Part shown: in pieces, positions 19,532-28,890 of the stretch
Layout: each line of letters opens with the position of its first letter
Numbering within the stretch: position 1 is the first letter of the stretch
Assembly (NCBI RefSeq): GCF_900105945.1
Contig: NZ_FNSO01000004.1
Location: 1-64,000 of the forward strand
DNA length: 64,000 nucleotides
Source: Amycolatopsis tolypomycina
GTDB lineage: Bacteria > Actinomycetota > Actinomycetes > Mycobacteriales > Pseudonocardiaceae
Direction of reading: 5' to 3'
Translations under genes and position numbers: made by a program
The notes under the pieces: generated by a model
What the model was told of the DNA's origin: nothing
Database searches by the model: none
What the model saw: only the letters and a program-made list of their open reading frames with translations

Positions 19532-20251
19532 TCAGCGGCGCGGTTCCCAGCGGAAGAGCCGGGTCGCCAGCACGACCGCGACGAAGACCCAGGCCAGGGT
19601 CGGGGCGAAGAGGAGCAGGGAGTCGGCGGCCGGTTTCCCGCCGTTCCACGCGTCGAGCACCAGCTCGGCCGCCGAACCGCCGGGCAGCAGGCGCTTGAGC
19701 AGCGTGAGCTCGCCGGTGCCGGTGAGGCCGACCCAGCCGGCCACCGCGATCACGCCGACGCTGATCGGCAGCGTGGTCACCTGCGCGTGTTCCGGCGAGT
19801 TCGTCAGCCCGGCCGTGGCCAGGCCCAGCGCGAGCATCATCACCACGGTGGCCACGACGGCGGCGGCCAGCAGCAGCGGGTTCGCCGGCTTCCCGGTGAT
19901 CACGGCCAGCACCGCGAGCAGCACGGCGATCTGCACCACCGCGATCGCGGTGACCGGCAGCAGGAGCCCGCCGAGGATGCCGGCGTCCCCGGCCGCGGTC
20001 GAGCGCAGCCGCTTGAGGAACAGGTTCTGGCGGCGGGCGGCCAGCGTCGTCACCGTCGTGGTGTAGAGGCCGATGCCCAGCACGAAGAACAACGTCAGCG
20101 TCGCGATGTAGCCGAGGCTCCCCATCTCGGCGAAGACGTCGTGCCGGGCGATGAAGAACGCGCTGAGCGCGGCCGGCAGCACCAGTGCGGTGACCAGCAC
20201 GAGCCGGTTCCGGAAGAGCTGGATCAGCTCGCCGCGGGCGATCGTCAACAT
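19532..20251 (-). CDS. ABC-2 type transporter permease
   Basis: 239 residues from the ATG at 20,251, with GAGGGAA just upstream and 11 nt after the ATPase stop. Six hydrophobic segments fit the ABC-2 membrane fold, with the short cytoplasmic NLFLKRLRSTAAGD motif typical of the family between segments 2 and 3. Together with the ATPase it forms an exporter, most often for drugs, lipids or peptides. The divergent two-component system probably controls it. Confidence 0.88.
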   Translation of the reverse strand: MLTIARGELIQLFRNRLVLVTALVLPAALSAFFIARHDVFAEMGSLGYIATLTLFFVLGIGLYTTTVTTLAARRQNLFLKRLRSTAAGDAGILGGLLLPVTAIAVVQIAVLLAVLAVITGKPANPLLLAAAVVATVVMMLALGLATAGLTNSPEHAQVTTLPISVGVIAVAGWVGLTGTGELTLLKRLLPGGSAAELVLDAWNGGKPAADSLLLFAPTLAWVFVAVVLATRLFRWEPRR

Positions 20252-20262
20252 GGTTCCCTCTC

Positions 20263-21147
20263 TCAGGAGTTTTCGATGGCGCGGAAGACGTCGTCGAGCC
20301 GCGTCGGCCCGGCCTGCAGGTCGAGCAGCTCCACGGCCTGGTCCTGCGCCCAGGCGAGCAGCGTGTGCAGGTCCTTCTGCAGGCCGAAGGTCTCCACGAG
20401 GAACTTGCCGTCCACCCCCCGCGTGGCGAGCAGCGGCGGCGACGGCGCGTCGGCCGGGAGTCCGAAGTGGATGGTCGAGGGCAGCGTCCGGGTCAGCTCG
20501 GCGACGGTGCCCTCGCGGTGGAGGACGCCCTGGTGCATGAGCCCGATGCGGTCGGCGCGCTGCTGGGCTTCCTCGAGGTAGTGCGTGGTGAGCACGACCG
20601 TGGAGCCGTCCTCGCGCAGCCGGTCGACGGCGTCCCACAGCGCGTCCCGCGACTGGATGTCGAGGCCGGTGGTGGGCTCGTCGAGGAAGACCAGCTCGGG
20701 CGTGCCGTAGACGGCGGTGGCGAAGTCGAGCCGCCGCTTTTCCCCGCCCGAGAGCTGCCCGACCCTGGTGCCCGCCTTGCGGGTGAGGCCGGCCACGTCG
20801 AGCAGGCGCCCGACGTCGTCGTGCCGTCCGGTGAGCCGCCCGACCAGCCCGACGGTCTCGCGCACGGTCAGGTCGGCGGAAAACCCGCTCTCCTGCAGCA
20901 TGATCCCCAGCCGCGGGCGGACGGCGGCGCGGTCGCGGGGGTCCTTCCCGAACACCCGGACCGCACCCGAGCTGGGCGCGCGGTGGCCTTCGACCGTCTC
21001 CAGGGTCGAGGTCTTGCCGGCGCCGTTCGTGCCGAGCAGGGCGTACAGCTCCCCGCGATCGACCTGGAACGAAAGGTCTTTCACGGCGGGGAAGCCGCCG
21101 TAGGTGAGGGTGAGGCGATCGACGTCGATGACCGGTGTCGTGGACAT
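20263..21147 (-). CDS. ABC transporter ATP-binding protein
   Basis: 294 residues from the ATG at 21,147 (MSTTPVIDVDRL). Walker A is LLGTNGAGKTST, the signature is QLSGGEKRRLD (family C loop LSGGE), Walker B is ELVFLDEPTTGLD, and the switch His is in TTHYLEEA. The C-terminal 80 residues form the usual extension of drug-exporter ATPases. It is the first gene of the operon ATPase-permease-peptidase, divergent from the histidine kinase. Confidence 0.92.
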   Translation of the reverse strand: MSTTPVIDVDRLTLTYGGFPAVKDLSFQVDRGELYALLGTNGAGKTSTLETVEGHRAPSSGAVRVFGKDPRDRAAVRPRLGIMLQESGFSADLTVRETVGLVGRLTGRHDDVGRLLDVAGLTRKAGTRVGQLSGGEKRRLDFATAVYGTPELVFLDEPTTGLDIQSRDALWDAVDRLREDGSTVVLTTHYLEEAQQRADRIGLMHQGVLHREGTVAELTRTLPSTIHFGLPADAPSPPLLATRGVDGKFLVETFGLQKDLHTLLAWAQDQAVELLDLQAGPTRLDDVFRAIENS

Positions 21148-21256
21148 GCCCCGGATTCCAGCGTGGATCGGCGCGGCCCGGCAGTGCGGCGGCGTCACCC
21201 GGATACATGACGTGGTGTCACTGGTGGTGCCCGCTCAGCCGGATACGCTCGGCTGG

Positions 21257-22396
21257 GTGGAGGTGCCGACGATCGCGCGCAGGACGTCCTGGACCGGCGG
21301 GAAGGTCCAGGAGCGGCTGCGCCGGCTGAACCTGATCACGACCGTCCCGCCGCTGGCGCTCGTCGGGGTGCTGTTGCTGCTGCTGACCGCCCGGTCCTGG
21401 TGGCACGTCGTGCTCCAGGTCGTCGGGCTGGTCGCGGCGCTGGCGACCGCCGAACGCTGGACCGCGGGCGACTACCTGCGCGTCGCGCGGCCGAGCCTGG
21501 CCGTCACCGCCGTGGTGTCGCTGGCCGGGTCGCTGACCGACGACACCGCCGCGTTCTTCAGCCTGTCCGTGGTGGGGTCGTACCTCATCCCGCCGCTGCC
21601 CCGCCACCGGCTCGCCGCGCTGGCCGGGCTGACGGTGCTGATCGCGGCGCTGGGCGCGGCGAACGTCCTCGTGCACGACGACCGGATCGGCTGGCGGCTG
21701 TTCCAGTTCGTCGCCGTGCCCGCGGTCGCCATGCTGGTCTCGACCGGGTTCATGTTCGTCAGCCAGCGCTTCTTCGACCTGATCGCGGAGCTCGAGCAGT
21801 CTCGCGAGCGCGAAGCGGACCTCGCCGTCACCCGGGAGCGGGTGCGTTTCGCGTCCGACCTGCACGACATCCAGGGGCACACCCTGCACGTGGTGAAGCT
21901 GAAGGTGGCGCTGGCCGAGAAGCTGCTGGACCGCGAACCGGAGCGGGCGCGCGAGGAACTGCGTGAGGTGCACGACCTGGTCGGGGAGACCATCGTCCGT
22001 ACCAAGGAACTCGCCTACGCCCAGCGGCGGCTGAACCTGTCCGCCGAGCTCGAGAACGCCAAGAACCTCTTCGAGGCCGCGGGGATCCACGTCCGCGTCA
22101 CCCGCGAGTCCGAAGTGGACGCCACGGCGAGCGAACTGCTCGGCCAGGTCCTGCGCGAGACGACGACCAACATCCTGCGGCACGCCGAGGCTCGCCAGGT
22201 GGGAATCACGCTCACCAGGCGCGGAATCACGATCGTCAACGACGGCGCCCCGGAAACCGGCCCGCTCGAGCTCGGCGGCCTCGCGGTGCTCCGGCAGCGC
22301 TTGGCGGAGCACGGCGCCGAGCTGGAGGTCTCCCACGCCGGCGGCCGCTTCCGCACCGCGGCGGCCTTCCCCGCGCCGAAGGAGGCCCGACGATGA
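21257..22396 (+). CDS. sensor histidine kinase (HisKA_3, DesK/LiaS type)
   Basis: 379 residues. The GTG at 21,257 is chosen because TACGCT lies 7 nt upstream, the pattern of a leaderless transcript. The N-terminal 170 residues hold about five hydrophobic segments. A coiled segment then leads to the phospho-acceptor motif FASDLHDIQGHTLHVVKLK. The ATPase domain has the N-box LRETTTNILRHAEA, but the G-boxes are degenerate (NDGAPETG...LGGLAVLRQR). The architecture matches DesK-like membrane-stress sensors. Its stop overlaps the regulator's start by ATGA. Confidence 0.88.
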   Translation: MEVPTIARRTSWTGGKVQERLRRLNLITTVPPLALVGVLLLLLTARSWWHVVLQVVGLVAALATAERWTAGDYLRVARPSLAVTAVVSLAGSLTDDTAAFFSLSVVGSYLIPPLPRHRLAALAGLTVLIAALGAANVLVHDDRIGWRLFQFVAVPAVAMLVSTGFMFVSQRFFDLIAELEQSREREADLAVTRERVRFASDLHDIQGHTLHVVKLKVALAEKLLDREPERAREELREVHDLVGETIVRTKELAYAQRRLNLSAELENAKNLFEAAGIHVRVTRESEVDATASELLGQVLRETTTNILRHAEARQVGITLTRRGITIVNDGAPETGPLELGGLAVLRQRLAEHGAELEVSHAGGRFRTAAAFPAPKEARR

Positions 22397-22995
22397 CAAC
22401 GGTGGTGCTCGCCGACGACGAAGCTCTGCTCCGCAAGGCTTTGGCGGCGCTGCTGCCGCTGGAAGGCGAGATCACGGTGCTGGCCGAAGCCGACGACGGC
22501 GAGACGGCGATCGCGGCCACCCTCGAACACCGGCCGGACGTGCTGGTCATCGACCTCGAGATGCCCCGCGTGGACGGACTAGGCGCGGTGGAGGAGATCC
22601 GCCGCGCCCGGCCGGAGCAGGTGATCCTGATGCTGACCCGCCACGCCCGCCCCGGCGTGCTCCGCAAGGCGCTGAAGCTCGGCGTCCAGGGCTTCGTCAG
22701 CAAGGCGGCGGAGCCGGCCCACATCACGTCGGTGATCAAGACCCTGCACGCGGGCAAGCGCTGGATCGACCCGGACGTCTCAGCACTGGCCGTCGTCGAC
22801 GACTGCCCCCTGACCGACCGCGAGCTGGACGTCCTGCGCGCAACCCGCGAGGGCTTTTCGGTGGCGGACATCGCCGGCCAGTTGCACCTGGCGGAGGGCA
22901 CGGTCCGCAACTACCTGTCCAACGCGATGCAGAAAACCCAAACCCGCACCCGCCACGAAGCGGCCCGATACGCCCGCGAGCACGACTGGCTGTAG
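22393..22995 (+). CDS. NarL/FixJ-family response regulator
   Basis: 200 residues. The receiver has the acidic pair Asp8/Asp9, the phosphorylated Asp54 in VLVIDLEMP, and the Lys in FVSKAAE. The C-terminal LuxR-type HTH reads LTDRELDVLRATREGFSVAD, then HLAEGTVRNYLSNAMQK. It is translationally coupled to the kinase (ATGA). By analogy with DesKR/YvfTU systems it should activate the divergent ABC exporter operon; no binding site is recognised. Confidence 0.92.
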   Translation: MTTVVLADDEALLRKALAALLPLEGEITVLAEADDGETAIAATLEHRPDVLVIDLEMPRVDGLGAVEEIRRARPEQVILMLTRHARPGVLRKALKLGVQGFVSKAAEPAHITSVIKTLHAGKRWIDPDVSALAVVDDCPLTDRELDVLRATREGFSVADIAGQLHLAEGTVRNYLSNAMQKTQTRTRHEAARYAREHDWL

Positions 22996-23015
22996 GCGAT
23001 CGCCGAGAACGCAGT

Positions 23016-23055
23016 AACCCCTCCGGCCTGCCGGAACGGCGTGACCGAAGGGGTT
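23016..23055. terminator. bidirectional terminator hairpin
   Basis: The arms AACCCCT and AGGGGTT enclose an inner hairpin (ccggcctgccgg) between the response regulator stop (22,995) and the 3' end of tRNA-Ala (23,067). It can serve both genes. Confidence 0.65.
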
Positions 23056-23066
23056 CTTCGAGAGAG

Positions 23067-23139
23067 TGGAGCTAAGGGGACTCGAACCCCTGACCCCCTC
23101 ACTGCCAGTGAGGTGCGCTACCAGCTGCGCCATAGCCCC
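23067..23139 (-). tRNA. tRNA-Ala (anticodon GGC)
   Basis: A 73-nt cloverleaf on the reverse strand. The acceptor stem GGGGCTA pairs with TAGCTCC and contains the G3:U70 wobble pair that marks alanine tRNAs. The anticodon loop is CTGGCAG, with GGC reading GCC/GCU codons. The T arm contains GGTTCGAGTCC. Discriminator base A; the 3' CCA is not encoded. Confidence 0.97.
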
Positions 23140-23280
23140 GAGGCGAAGGTGAACTCCGCATCTCGTATGCCCATACAGTACACCCCGCCCAGACCCCCTC
23201 CGCACGGGGGTCCCCACAACCCCGCCGCTCGATCCACATCGCCTTGACCAGCACGTTCACACCTTATTTTTAGTCCTGTA

Positions 23281-23310
23281 TTGACGCACGACTGTGGCCG
23301 CCGTTACATT
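23281..23310 (+). promoter_or_regulatory. promoter of the ricin/beta-helix protein
   Basis: TTGACG and TACATT are separated by 18 bp, about 100 nt before the ATG at 23,414. A second possible -35/-10 pair (TTGACC, TATTTT) lies just upstream at 23,244-23,270, with a short 15-bp spacer. The leader of about 100 nt has no clear structure. Confidence 0.5.
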
Positions 23311-23413
23311 TTGCGCGGTTGTGACGCCGAGGTCCCCGCCCGTTACGCCGCGTCTCCAGAACCGGGCACACCTCTCGATGAACGCCGCCCTCGTGCGGCA
23401 GAGGAGGTCTCGA

Positions 23414-25597
23414 ATGAAGACGAGACGGCGGGTGTTCACGCTGCTCGCGGCAGCGTCCGTCCTGGTCGGAAGCATGACGACGACGACAGCGGCGGAAGCC
23501 GCCATTACCCCGGACGGGTGGTACACCGTCGCCGCCGCGAACAGTGGGAAGTGCGTCGACGCGCGGGGTGCCGGGGGCTCCGATGGCACCGTTGTCCAGC
23601 AGTACGCCTGCAACCAGACCACTTCGCAGCAGTGGCAGTTCCAGTCCACCGGGGACGGCTACTTCCGGGTGAACGCCCGGACCAACCCGGCCGCGGCCTG
23701 GGACGTCAAGGACGTCTCGACCGCCGACGGTGGCCTGCTCCAGCTCTGGACCTACGGCGGCGGCGCCAACCAGCAGTGGCAGGCCGTCGACGAAGGGAAC
23801 GGGCGCTACCACCTCGTCAGCCGCAACAGCGGGAAGTGCCTCGACGTTCCCGGTGCCTCCACCGCCGATGTCCAGCTGCAGCAGTACACCTGCAACGGCA
23901 CCGCCGCCCAGTCGTTCATGCTGACCCCCGTGAACACGAGCCAGCCGGGGCAGCCGGACTTCGGGCCGAACGTCGTGATCTTCGACCCGTCCATGCCGAG
24001 CTCGACCATCCAAAGCCGGCTCAACAGCATCTTCGCGCAGCAGGAACGCAACCAGTTCGGCAGCCAGCGCTACGCCGTGATGTTCAAGCCCGGCACCTAC
24101 GCCAACGACGTCAACGTCGGCTTCTACACGCAGGTGCTGGGCCTCGGCCTCAGCCCCGACGCCGTCACCGTCAACGGCGCCGTGCACGTCGAGGCCGACT
24201 GGTTCCCGCCGCAGAACGCCACCCAGAACTTCTGGCGGGGCGCCGAGAACCTGTCCGTGACGCCGAACGGCGGCGCCGACCGGTGGGCCGTCAGCCAGGC
24301 CGCGCCCTACCGCCGCATGCACGTCCGCGGCGACCTGCAGCTCGACGACGGCGGCTGGGCCAGCGGCGGCTGGATCTCCGACTCGAAGATCGACGGCCAG
24401 GTCCGCTCCGGCTCGCAGCAGCAGTGGATCTCGCGCAACTCGCAGTTCGGCAGCTGGAACGGCTCGAACTGGAACATGGTCTTCGCCGGCGTCCAGGGCG
24501 CGCCCGCCAACACCTTCCCGACGCCGCCGTACACGACCGTCGCCCAGACGCCGGTCGTGCGCGAGAAGCCGTTCCTCTACATCGACGGCGCCGGCAAGTA
24601 CCAGGTGTTCGTGCCCGCAACCAAGACCAACGCGTCCGGCACGAGCTGGGCCGGCGGCGCCGCACCCGGCTCCTCGATCCCGATCGACCAGTTCTACATC
24701 GCCAAGCCCGGCGCCACCGCCGCGGACATGAACGCCGCGCTCGCCGCGGGCAAGAACCTGCTGGTGACGCCGGGTGTCTACCACCTGAACCAGACCCTGC
24801 GCGTCACCCGGCCGGACACCGTCGTGCTCGGCCTCGGCATCGCCACGCTGATCCCGGACAACGGCATCACCGCCATGTCCGTCGACGACGTCGACGGCGT
24901 CAAGGTCGCCGGCCTGCTGATCGACGCCGGCACGACCAGCTCGAACACGCTCATGCAGGTCGGTCCGGCCGGCTCGGCCGCGAACCACGCGGCGAACCCG
25001 ACGTCGCTGCACGACGTCTTCTTCCGCATCGGCGGCGCCGCCGTCGGCAAGGCGGTGAACAGCCTGGTCGTCAACAGCGGCAACGTCATCGGCGACCACC
25101 TGTGGATCTGGCGCGCCGACCACGCCGAACGCAACGAATACGTCGGCTGGACGACCAACACCGCCGACACCGGGCTGATCGTCAACGGCAACGACGTCAC
25201 GATGTACGGCCTCTTCGTCGAGCACTACCAGAAGACGCAGGTGGTCTGGAACGGCAACGGCGGCCGGACCTACTTCTTCCAGAACGAGATGCCCTACGAC
25301 GTCCCGAACCAGGCGAGCTGGATGAACGGCTCGACCCAGGGCTTCTCCGCCTACAAGGTGAGCCCGAACGTCACCAGTCACGAAGCGTGGGGCCTGGGCA
25401 GCTACTGCTACTTCAGCACCAACCCGTCCGTGGCCAGCGCGCACGCGTACGAGGCGCCGAACACGCCGGGTGTCCGGTTCCACGACATGGTGACCGTCTC
25501 GCTCAACTACCAGGGCACGATCACGCACGTGATCAACACCACCGGCCCGGCGACGCCGCCGGGGACCAAGGCCGTCAACCTGGTGAGTTACCCCTGA
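23414..25597 (+). CDS. secreted ricin-type lectin domain plus large parallel beta-helix protein
   Basis: 727 residues. The ATG at 23,414 follows a perfect GAGGAGG. Residues 1-28 form a signal peptide ending in AEA-AI. Residues 30-160 are a beta-trefoil (CBM13/ricin B type) with three repeats carrying QQW (SQQWQF, NQQWQA, and a less clear third QSF) and GKCVD/GKCLD starts. The remaining 550 residues are a right-handed beta-helix family, often auto-annotated as 'adenylyl cyclase' or 'coagulation factor 5/8', with motifs such as FDPSMPSSTIQ, FKPGTY, TPGVYHLNQTLRV and FVEHYQKTQVVWNGN. Probably an extracellular polysaccharide-active protein; the enzymatic activity is unproven. Confidence 0.82.
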   Translation: MKTRRRVFTLLAAASVLVGSMTTTTAAEAAITPDGWYTVAAANSGKCVDARGAGGSDGTVVQQYACNQTTSQQWQFQSTGDGYFRVNARTNPAAAWDVKDVSTADGGLLQLWTYGGGANQQWQAVDEGNGRYHLVSRNSGKCLDVPGASTADVQLQQYTCNGTAAQSFMLTPVNTSQPGQPDFGPNVVIFDPSMPSSTIQSRLNSIFAQQERNQFGSQRYAVMFKPGTYANDVNVGFYTQVLGLGLSPDAVTVNGAVHVEADWFPPQNATQNFWRGAENLSVTPNGGADRWAVSQAAPYRRMHVRGDLQLDDGGWASGGWISDSKIDGQVRSGSQQQWISRNSQFGSWNGSNWNMVFAGVQGAPANTFPTPPYTTVAQTPVVREKPFLYIDGAGKYQVFVPATKTNASGTSWAGGAAPGSSIPIDQFYIAKPGATAADMNAALAAGKNLLVTPGVYHLNQTLRVTRPDTVVLGLGIATLIPDNGITAMSVDDVDGVKVAGLLIDAGTTSSNTLMQVGPAGSAANHAANPTSLHDVFFRIGGAAVGKAVNSLVVNSGNVIGDHLWIWRADHAERNEYVGWTTNTADTGLIVNGNDVTMYGLFVEHYQKTQVVWNGNGGRTYFFQNEMPYDVPNQASWMNGSTQGFSAYKVSPNVTSHEAWGLGSYCYFSTNPSVASAHAYEAPNTPGVRFHDMVTVSLNYQGTITHVINTTGPATPPGTKAVNLVSYP

Positions 25598-25600
25598 GTC

Positions 25601-25640
25601 ACCGGCGTGCGCCGCGGTGGCGGCCGCGGCGCACGCCGGT
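25601..25640 (+). terminator. strong intrinsic terminator
   Basis: A perfect 17-bp GC-rich stem with a 6-nt loop begins 3 nt after the stop at 25,597 and is followed by tcctttg. Confidence 0.85.
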
Positions 25641-25732
25641 CCTTTGTGGATACGCCCGAACGGGGTGTTCCGGGAGCCGGACAGGGGTAACCGTCGCACT
25701 ATTGAGGTCCCCAATCGATTCGGGAGCGGCAG

Positions 25733-26287
25733 ATGACCTCGTTCGCAGCGTTCACCGTCGTCGAACCCCGCAAAGCCTGGCCGCTGGTGGCCGTTCGCGG
25801 GGTGCTCGCCGTGCTCTTCGGGCTCTTCGCGCTGATCTGGCCCGGCGCCACCGTGCTCGTCCTGGCGATCCTGTACGGCGTGTACGCGATCGTCGACGGC
25901 ATCGGCGGCCTGATGCAGGCGTTCCGCCCAGGTGACACCGGGCACCGGGTGGCCTACGGCGTCCTCGGCGCGCTCGGCATCGTCGCCGGGATCCTCGTCC
26001 TGGTCTGGCCCGGCATCACCGTCCTGCTGCTGGCCCTGCTGGTCGGGTTCTGGGCGATCATCACCGGCATCGCCGAGATCGCCGCGGCGGTCCGCCTGCG
26101 CAAGCAGATCCAGGGCGAGGCCTTCCTCATCCTGGCCGGCGCGATCTCCGTGCTCGCCGGCGTCCTCATCGTGATCAACCCGATCGCCGGCGCGTACGGC
26201 ATCGCGCTGCTCGTCGGGATCTACGCGCTGCTGTACGGGATCGTGCTGCTCGTCCTGGCGTTCCGGCTCCGAAAACTCGCCGGCTGA
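25733..26287 (+). CDS. HdeD-family (DUF308) membrane protein
   Basis: 184 residues from the ATG at 25,733. Six hydrophobic segments are arranged as three pairs with the repeated sense WPG(A/I)TVL, typical of the HdeD/DUF308 family. HdeD supports acid resistance in enterobacteria; the role in actinobacteria is unknown. It stands alone between a terminator and the leaderless RNase Z gene. Confidence 0.85.
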   Translation: MTSFAAFTVVEPRKAWPLVAVRGVLAVLFGLFALIWPGATVLVLAILYGVYAIVDGIGGLMQAFRPGDTGHRVAYGVLGALGIVAGILVLVWPGITVLLLALLVGFWAIITGIAEIAAAVRLRKQIQGEAFLILAGAISVLAGVLIVINPIAGAYGIALLVGIYALLYGIVLLVLAFRLRKLAG

Positions 26288-26300
26288 GTACCGTGCGGGG

Positions 26301-27215
26301 GTGTCGACCCGTGAACTGGTGGTGCTGGGCACTGCTTCCCAGGTGCCCACGCGCCACCGCAACCAGAACGGCTACCTCCTGCGCTGGGACGGCGAGGGCA
26401 TCCTCTTCGACCCCGGCGAAGGCACCCAGCGCCAGATGCTGCGGGCCGGCGTCGCCGCCACGGACATCACGCGCATCTGCGTCACGCACTTCCACGGCGA
26501 CCACAGCCTCGGCCTGCCCGGGGTGATCCAGCGGCTCTCGCTCGACAAGGTGCCGCACCCGGTGCACGCCCACTTCCCGGCGTCCGGCGCGCACTACTTC
26601 GCGCGGATGCGGCACGCGACGGCCTTCTACGAGCAAGCCGACCTGCGGGAACACCCGATCGCCGAGGACGGCCCGATCGCCGGTGGGAAGCTCACCCTCG
26701 AGGCGAGGCGGCTGAGTCACCCCGTCGAGGCGTTCGGCTACCGGCTGACCGAGCCCGACGGCCGCACGATGCTCCCGGAGAAGCTGCGTGAGCACGGCAT
26801 CGCGGGTCCGGACGTCGGCCGGCTCCAGCGGGAGGGGCGCCTGGGCACCACGAAGCTCGAGGATGTCAGCGAGGCGCGGCCCGGCCAGCGGTTCGCGTTC
26901 GTGATGGACACCCGGCTGTGCGACGCGGTGTACGCCCTCAGCGAAAACGCCGACACGCTCGTGATCGAGTCGACGTTCCTGGCCGAGGACACCTCGCTGG
27001 CGAAGGACTTCGGCCACCTGACCGCGCAGCAGGCCGCCCGCGTCGCCGCCGAGTCCGGCGTTCGCCAGCTCGTGCTGACCCACTTCTCGCAGCGCTACCC
27101 CGATCCGGCGCGCTTCCTGGAGGAGGCGAAGGCCGAGTTCGACGGCGAGCTCGTCGTCGCGCAGGACCTGGAGCGGGTCCAGGTGCCGAAAAGACGTTCT
27201 TTCCCCACGGGGTGA
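26301..27215 (+). CDS. rnz: ribonuclease Z (tRNA 3' processing endonuclease)
   Basis: 304 residues from the GTG at 26,301, with TACCGT 6 nt upstream (leaderless). Metallo-beta-lactamase fold: the Zn motif is [13 protein letters not shown], further metal ligands are the His in [10 protein letters not shown], the Asp in VMDTR and the His in LTHFSQRY. The family's hallmark PGEGTQRQ is present near residue 40. The enzyme cuts tRNA precursors after the discriminator base so that CCA can be added, consistent with the nearby tRNA gene lacking an encoded CCA. Confidence 0.93.
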   Translation: MSTRELVVLGTASQVPTRHRNQNGYLLRWDGEGILFDPGEGTQRQMLRAGVAATDITRICVTHFHGDHSLGLPGVIQRLSLDKVPHPVHAHFPASGAHYFARMRHATAFYEQADLREHPIAEDGPIAGGKLTLEARRLSHPVEAFGYRLTEPDGRTMLPEKLREHGIAGPDVGRLQREGRLGTTKLEDVSEARPGQRFAFVMDTRLCDAVYALSENADTLVIESTFLAEDTSLAKDFGHLTAQQAARVAAESGVRQLVLTHFSQRYPDPARFLEEAKAEFDGELVVAQDLERVQVPKRRSFPTG

Positions 27216-27237
27216 GAAGCGCCGTAGGCTGCATCTC

Positions 27238-28890
27238 GTGAGCCAGCCGATCCTGATGACCGTCGACGACGATCCCGCCGTGTCCCGCTCGGTCGCCCGT
27301 GACCTGCGCCGGCGCTACGGGAAGGACTACCGCGTCATCCGCGCCGACTCCGGCCCGGACGCTCTCGACGCGCTGCGCGAGATCAAGCTGCGCGGCGACG
27401 CCGTCGCGGCGATCCTCGCCGACTACCGGATGCCGCAGATGGACGGGATCGCCTTCCTCGAGAAGGCGATGGACCTGTTCCCGCACGCCCGCCGCGCGCT
27501 GCTGACCGCCTACGCCGACACCGACGCCGCGATCCAGGCGATCAACGTCGTCGACGTCGACCACTACCTGCTCAAGCCGTGGGACCCGCCGGAGGAGAAG
27601 CTCTACCCGGTGATCGACGCCCTGGTCGAGACCTGGAAAGCGGTCGGCGACAAGCCGGTCGAGGAGGTCAAGCTCATCGGCCACCGGTACAACTCGCCTT
27701 CGTTCCACCTGCGCGACTTCCTCGCGCGCAACGCCGTCCCGTACCGCTGGTACTCGGTCGACGACGACGAGGGCTGCCGGATCCTGCAGGCCGCGGAGGC
27801 GACCGACAAGGACATCCCGGTGGTCGTCACCCCGGACGGCACCGTTCTCAAGAACCCGACCGGCAGCGAGATCGCCGACGCGGTCGGCCTGTCGACCCGG
27901 CCGGCGCAGGAGTTCTACGACCTCGTCGTCATCGGCGGCGGCCCGGCCGGCCTCGGCGCCGCGGTGTACGGCGCCTCCGAGGGCCTGCGCACGGTGCTCG
28001 TCGAGAAGAAGGCCACCGGCGGCCAGGCCGGCACGAGCTCGCGCATCGAGAACTACCTCGGCTTCCCCGACGGCGTCTCCGGCGCGCAGCTGACCGACCG
28101 GGCGCGGCGCCAGGCGCAGAAGTTCGGCGCCGAGGTGCTGACCGCGCGCGACGTCGTCGGCCTCGAAGCCCGCGGCTCGTCGCGGGTGATCACCTTCGGC
28201 GACGGCAGCGAGATCGCCGCGCACTCGGTGATCCTCGCCAGCGGCGTCAACTACCGCGCCCTGGACGCCGAGGGCATCGAGGAGCTGACCGGCCGCGGCG
28301 TCTACTACGGTTCGGCCGCGACCGAGGCGCCCGAGTGCAAGGGCGAGCACGTCTACATCGTCGGCGGCGCCAACTCCGCCGGCCAGGCCGCGGTGTTCTT
28401 CTCCAAGCACGCCAGCGACGTCACGATCCTGGTGCGCGGCTCCTCGCTGGAGGCGTCGATGTCGCACTACCTGATCGAGCAGATCGCGGGCATCGGGAAC
28501 ATCCACGTCCGCACGCACACGACGGTCAAGCAGGTGCACGGCGACGGGCACCTCGAGCGGCTCACGCTCTGCGAGAACGGCGTCACCGAGACGGTCGAGA
28601 CCGGGCACCTGTTCATCTTCATCGGCGCCGCCCCGCGCACCGACTGGCTCGGCGACGCCATCCACCGCGACGACCACGGCTTCGTCTGCACCGGGCCGGA
28701 CCTGCTGAGCGCCGGGCAGCGGCCGGCCGGCTGGCCGCTCGACCGTGATCCGCACTACCTCGAGTCGTCGATCCCGGGCGTGTTCGTGGCCGGTGACGTG
28801 CGGTCCCAGTCGGTCAAGCGGGTGGCGTCCGCGGTCGGCGAGGGCGCGATGGCCGTGACGCTGGTACACCGGTACCTGGAGGAACAATGA
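27238..28890 (+). CDS. receiver domain-thioredoxin reductase-like fusion protein
   Basis: 550 residues from a leaderless GTG (TAGGCT 7 nt upstream). Residues 1-130 form a response-regulator receiver, with Asp10-12 and the phosphorylatable Asp62 in ILADYRMPQMDG, and Lys in LLKPWD. Residues 145-215 resemble a glutaredoxin-like segment without a CxxC. Residues 225-550 are a thioredoxin-reductase-like FAD/NAD(P) module: GGGPAGLGAAVY, the NAD(P) site VGGANSAGQAA and the FAD-binding C-terminal GVFVAGDVR. The redox CxxC is missing (GVYYGSAATEAPECKG), so it cannot act as a classical thioredoxin reductase. The next gene encodes its likely kinase partner, joined by ATGA. Confidence 0.88.
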   Translation: MSQPILMTVDDDPAVSRSVARDLRRRYGKDYRVIRADSGPDALDALREIKLRGDAVAAILADYRMPQMDGIAFLEKAMDLFPHARRALLTAYADTDAAIQAINVVDVDHYLLKPWDPPEEKLYPVIDALVETWKAVGDKPVEEVKLIGHRYNSPSFHLRDFLARNAVPYRWYSVDDDEGCRILQAAEATDKDIPVVVTPDGTVLKNPTGSEIADAVGLSTRPAQEFYDLVVIGGGPAGLGAAVYGASEGLRTVLVEKKATGGQAGTSSRIENYLGFPDGVSGAQLTDRARRQAQKFGAEVLTARDVVGLEARGSSRVITFGDGSEIAAHSVILASGVNYRALDAEGIEELTGRGVYYGSAATEAPECKGEHVYIVGGANSAGQAAVFFSKHASDVTILVRGSSLEASMSHYLIEQIAGIGNIHVRTHTTVKQVHGDGHLERLTLCENGVTETVETGHLFIFIGAAPRTDWLGDAIHRDDHGFVCTGPDLLSAGQRPAGWPLDRDPHYLESSIPGVFVAGDVRSQSVKRVASAVGEGAMAVTLVHRYLEEQ

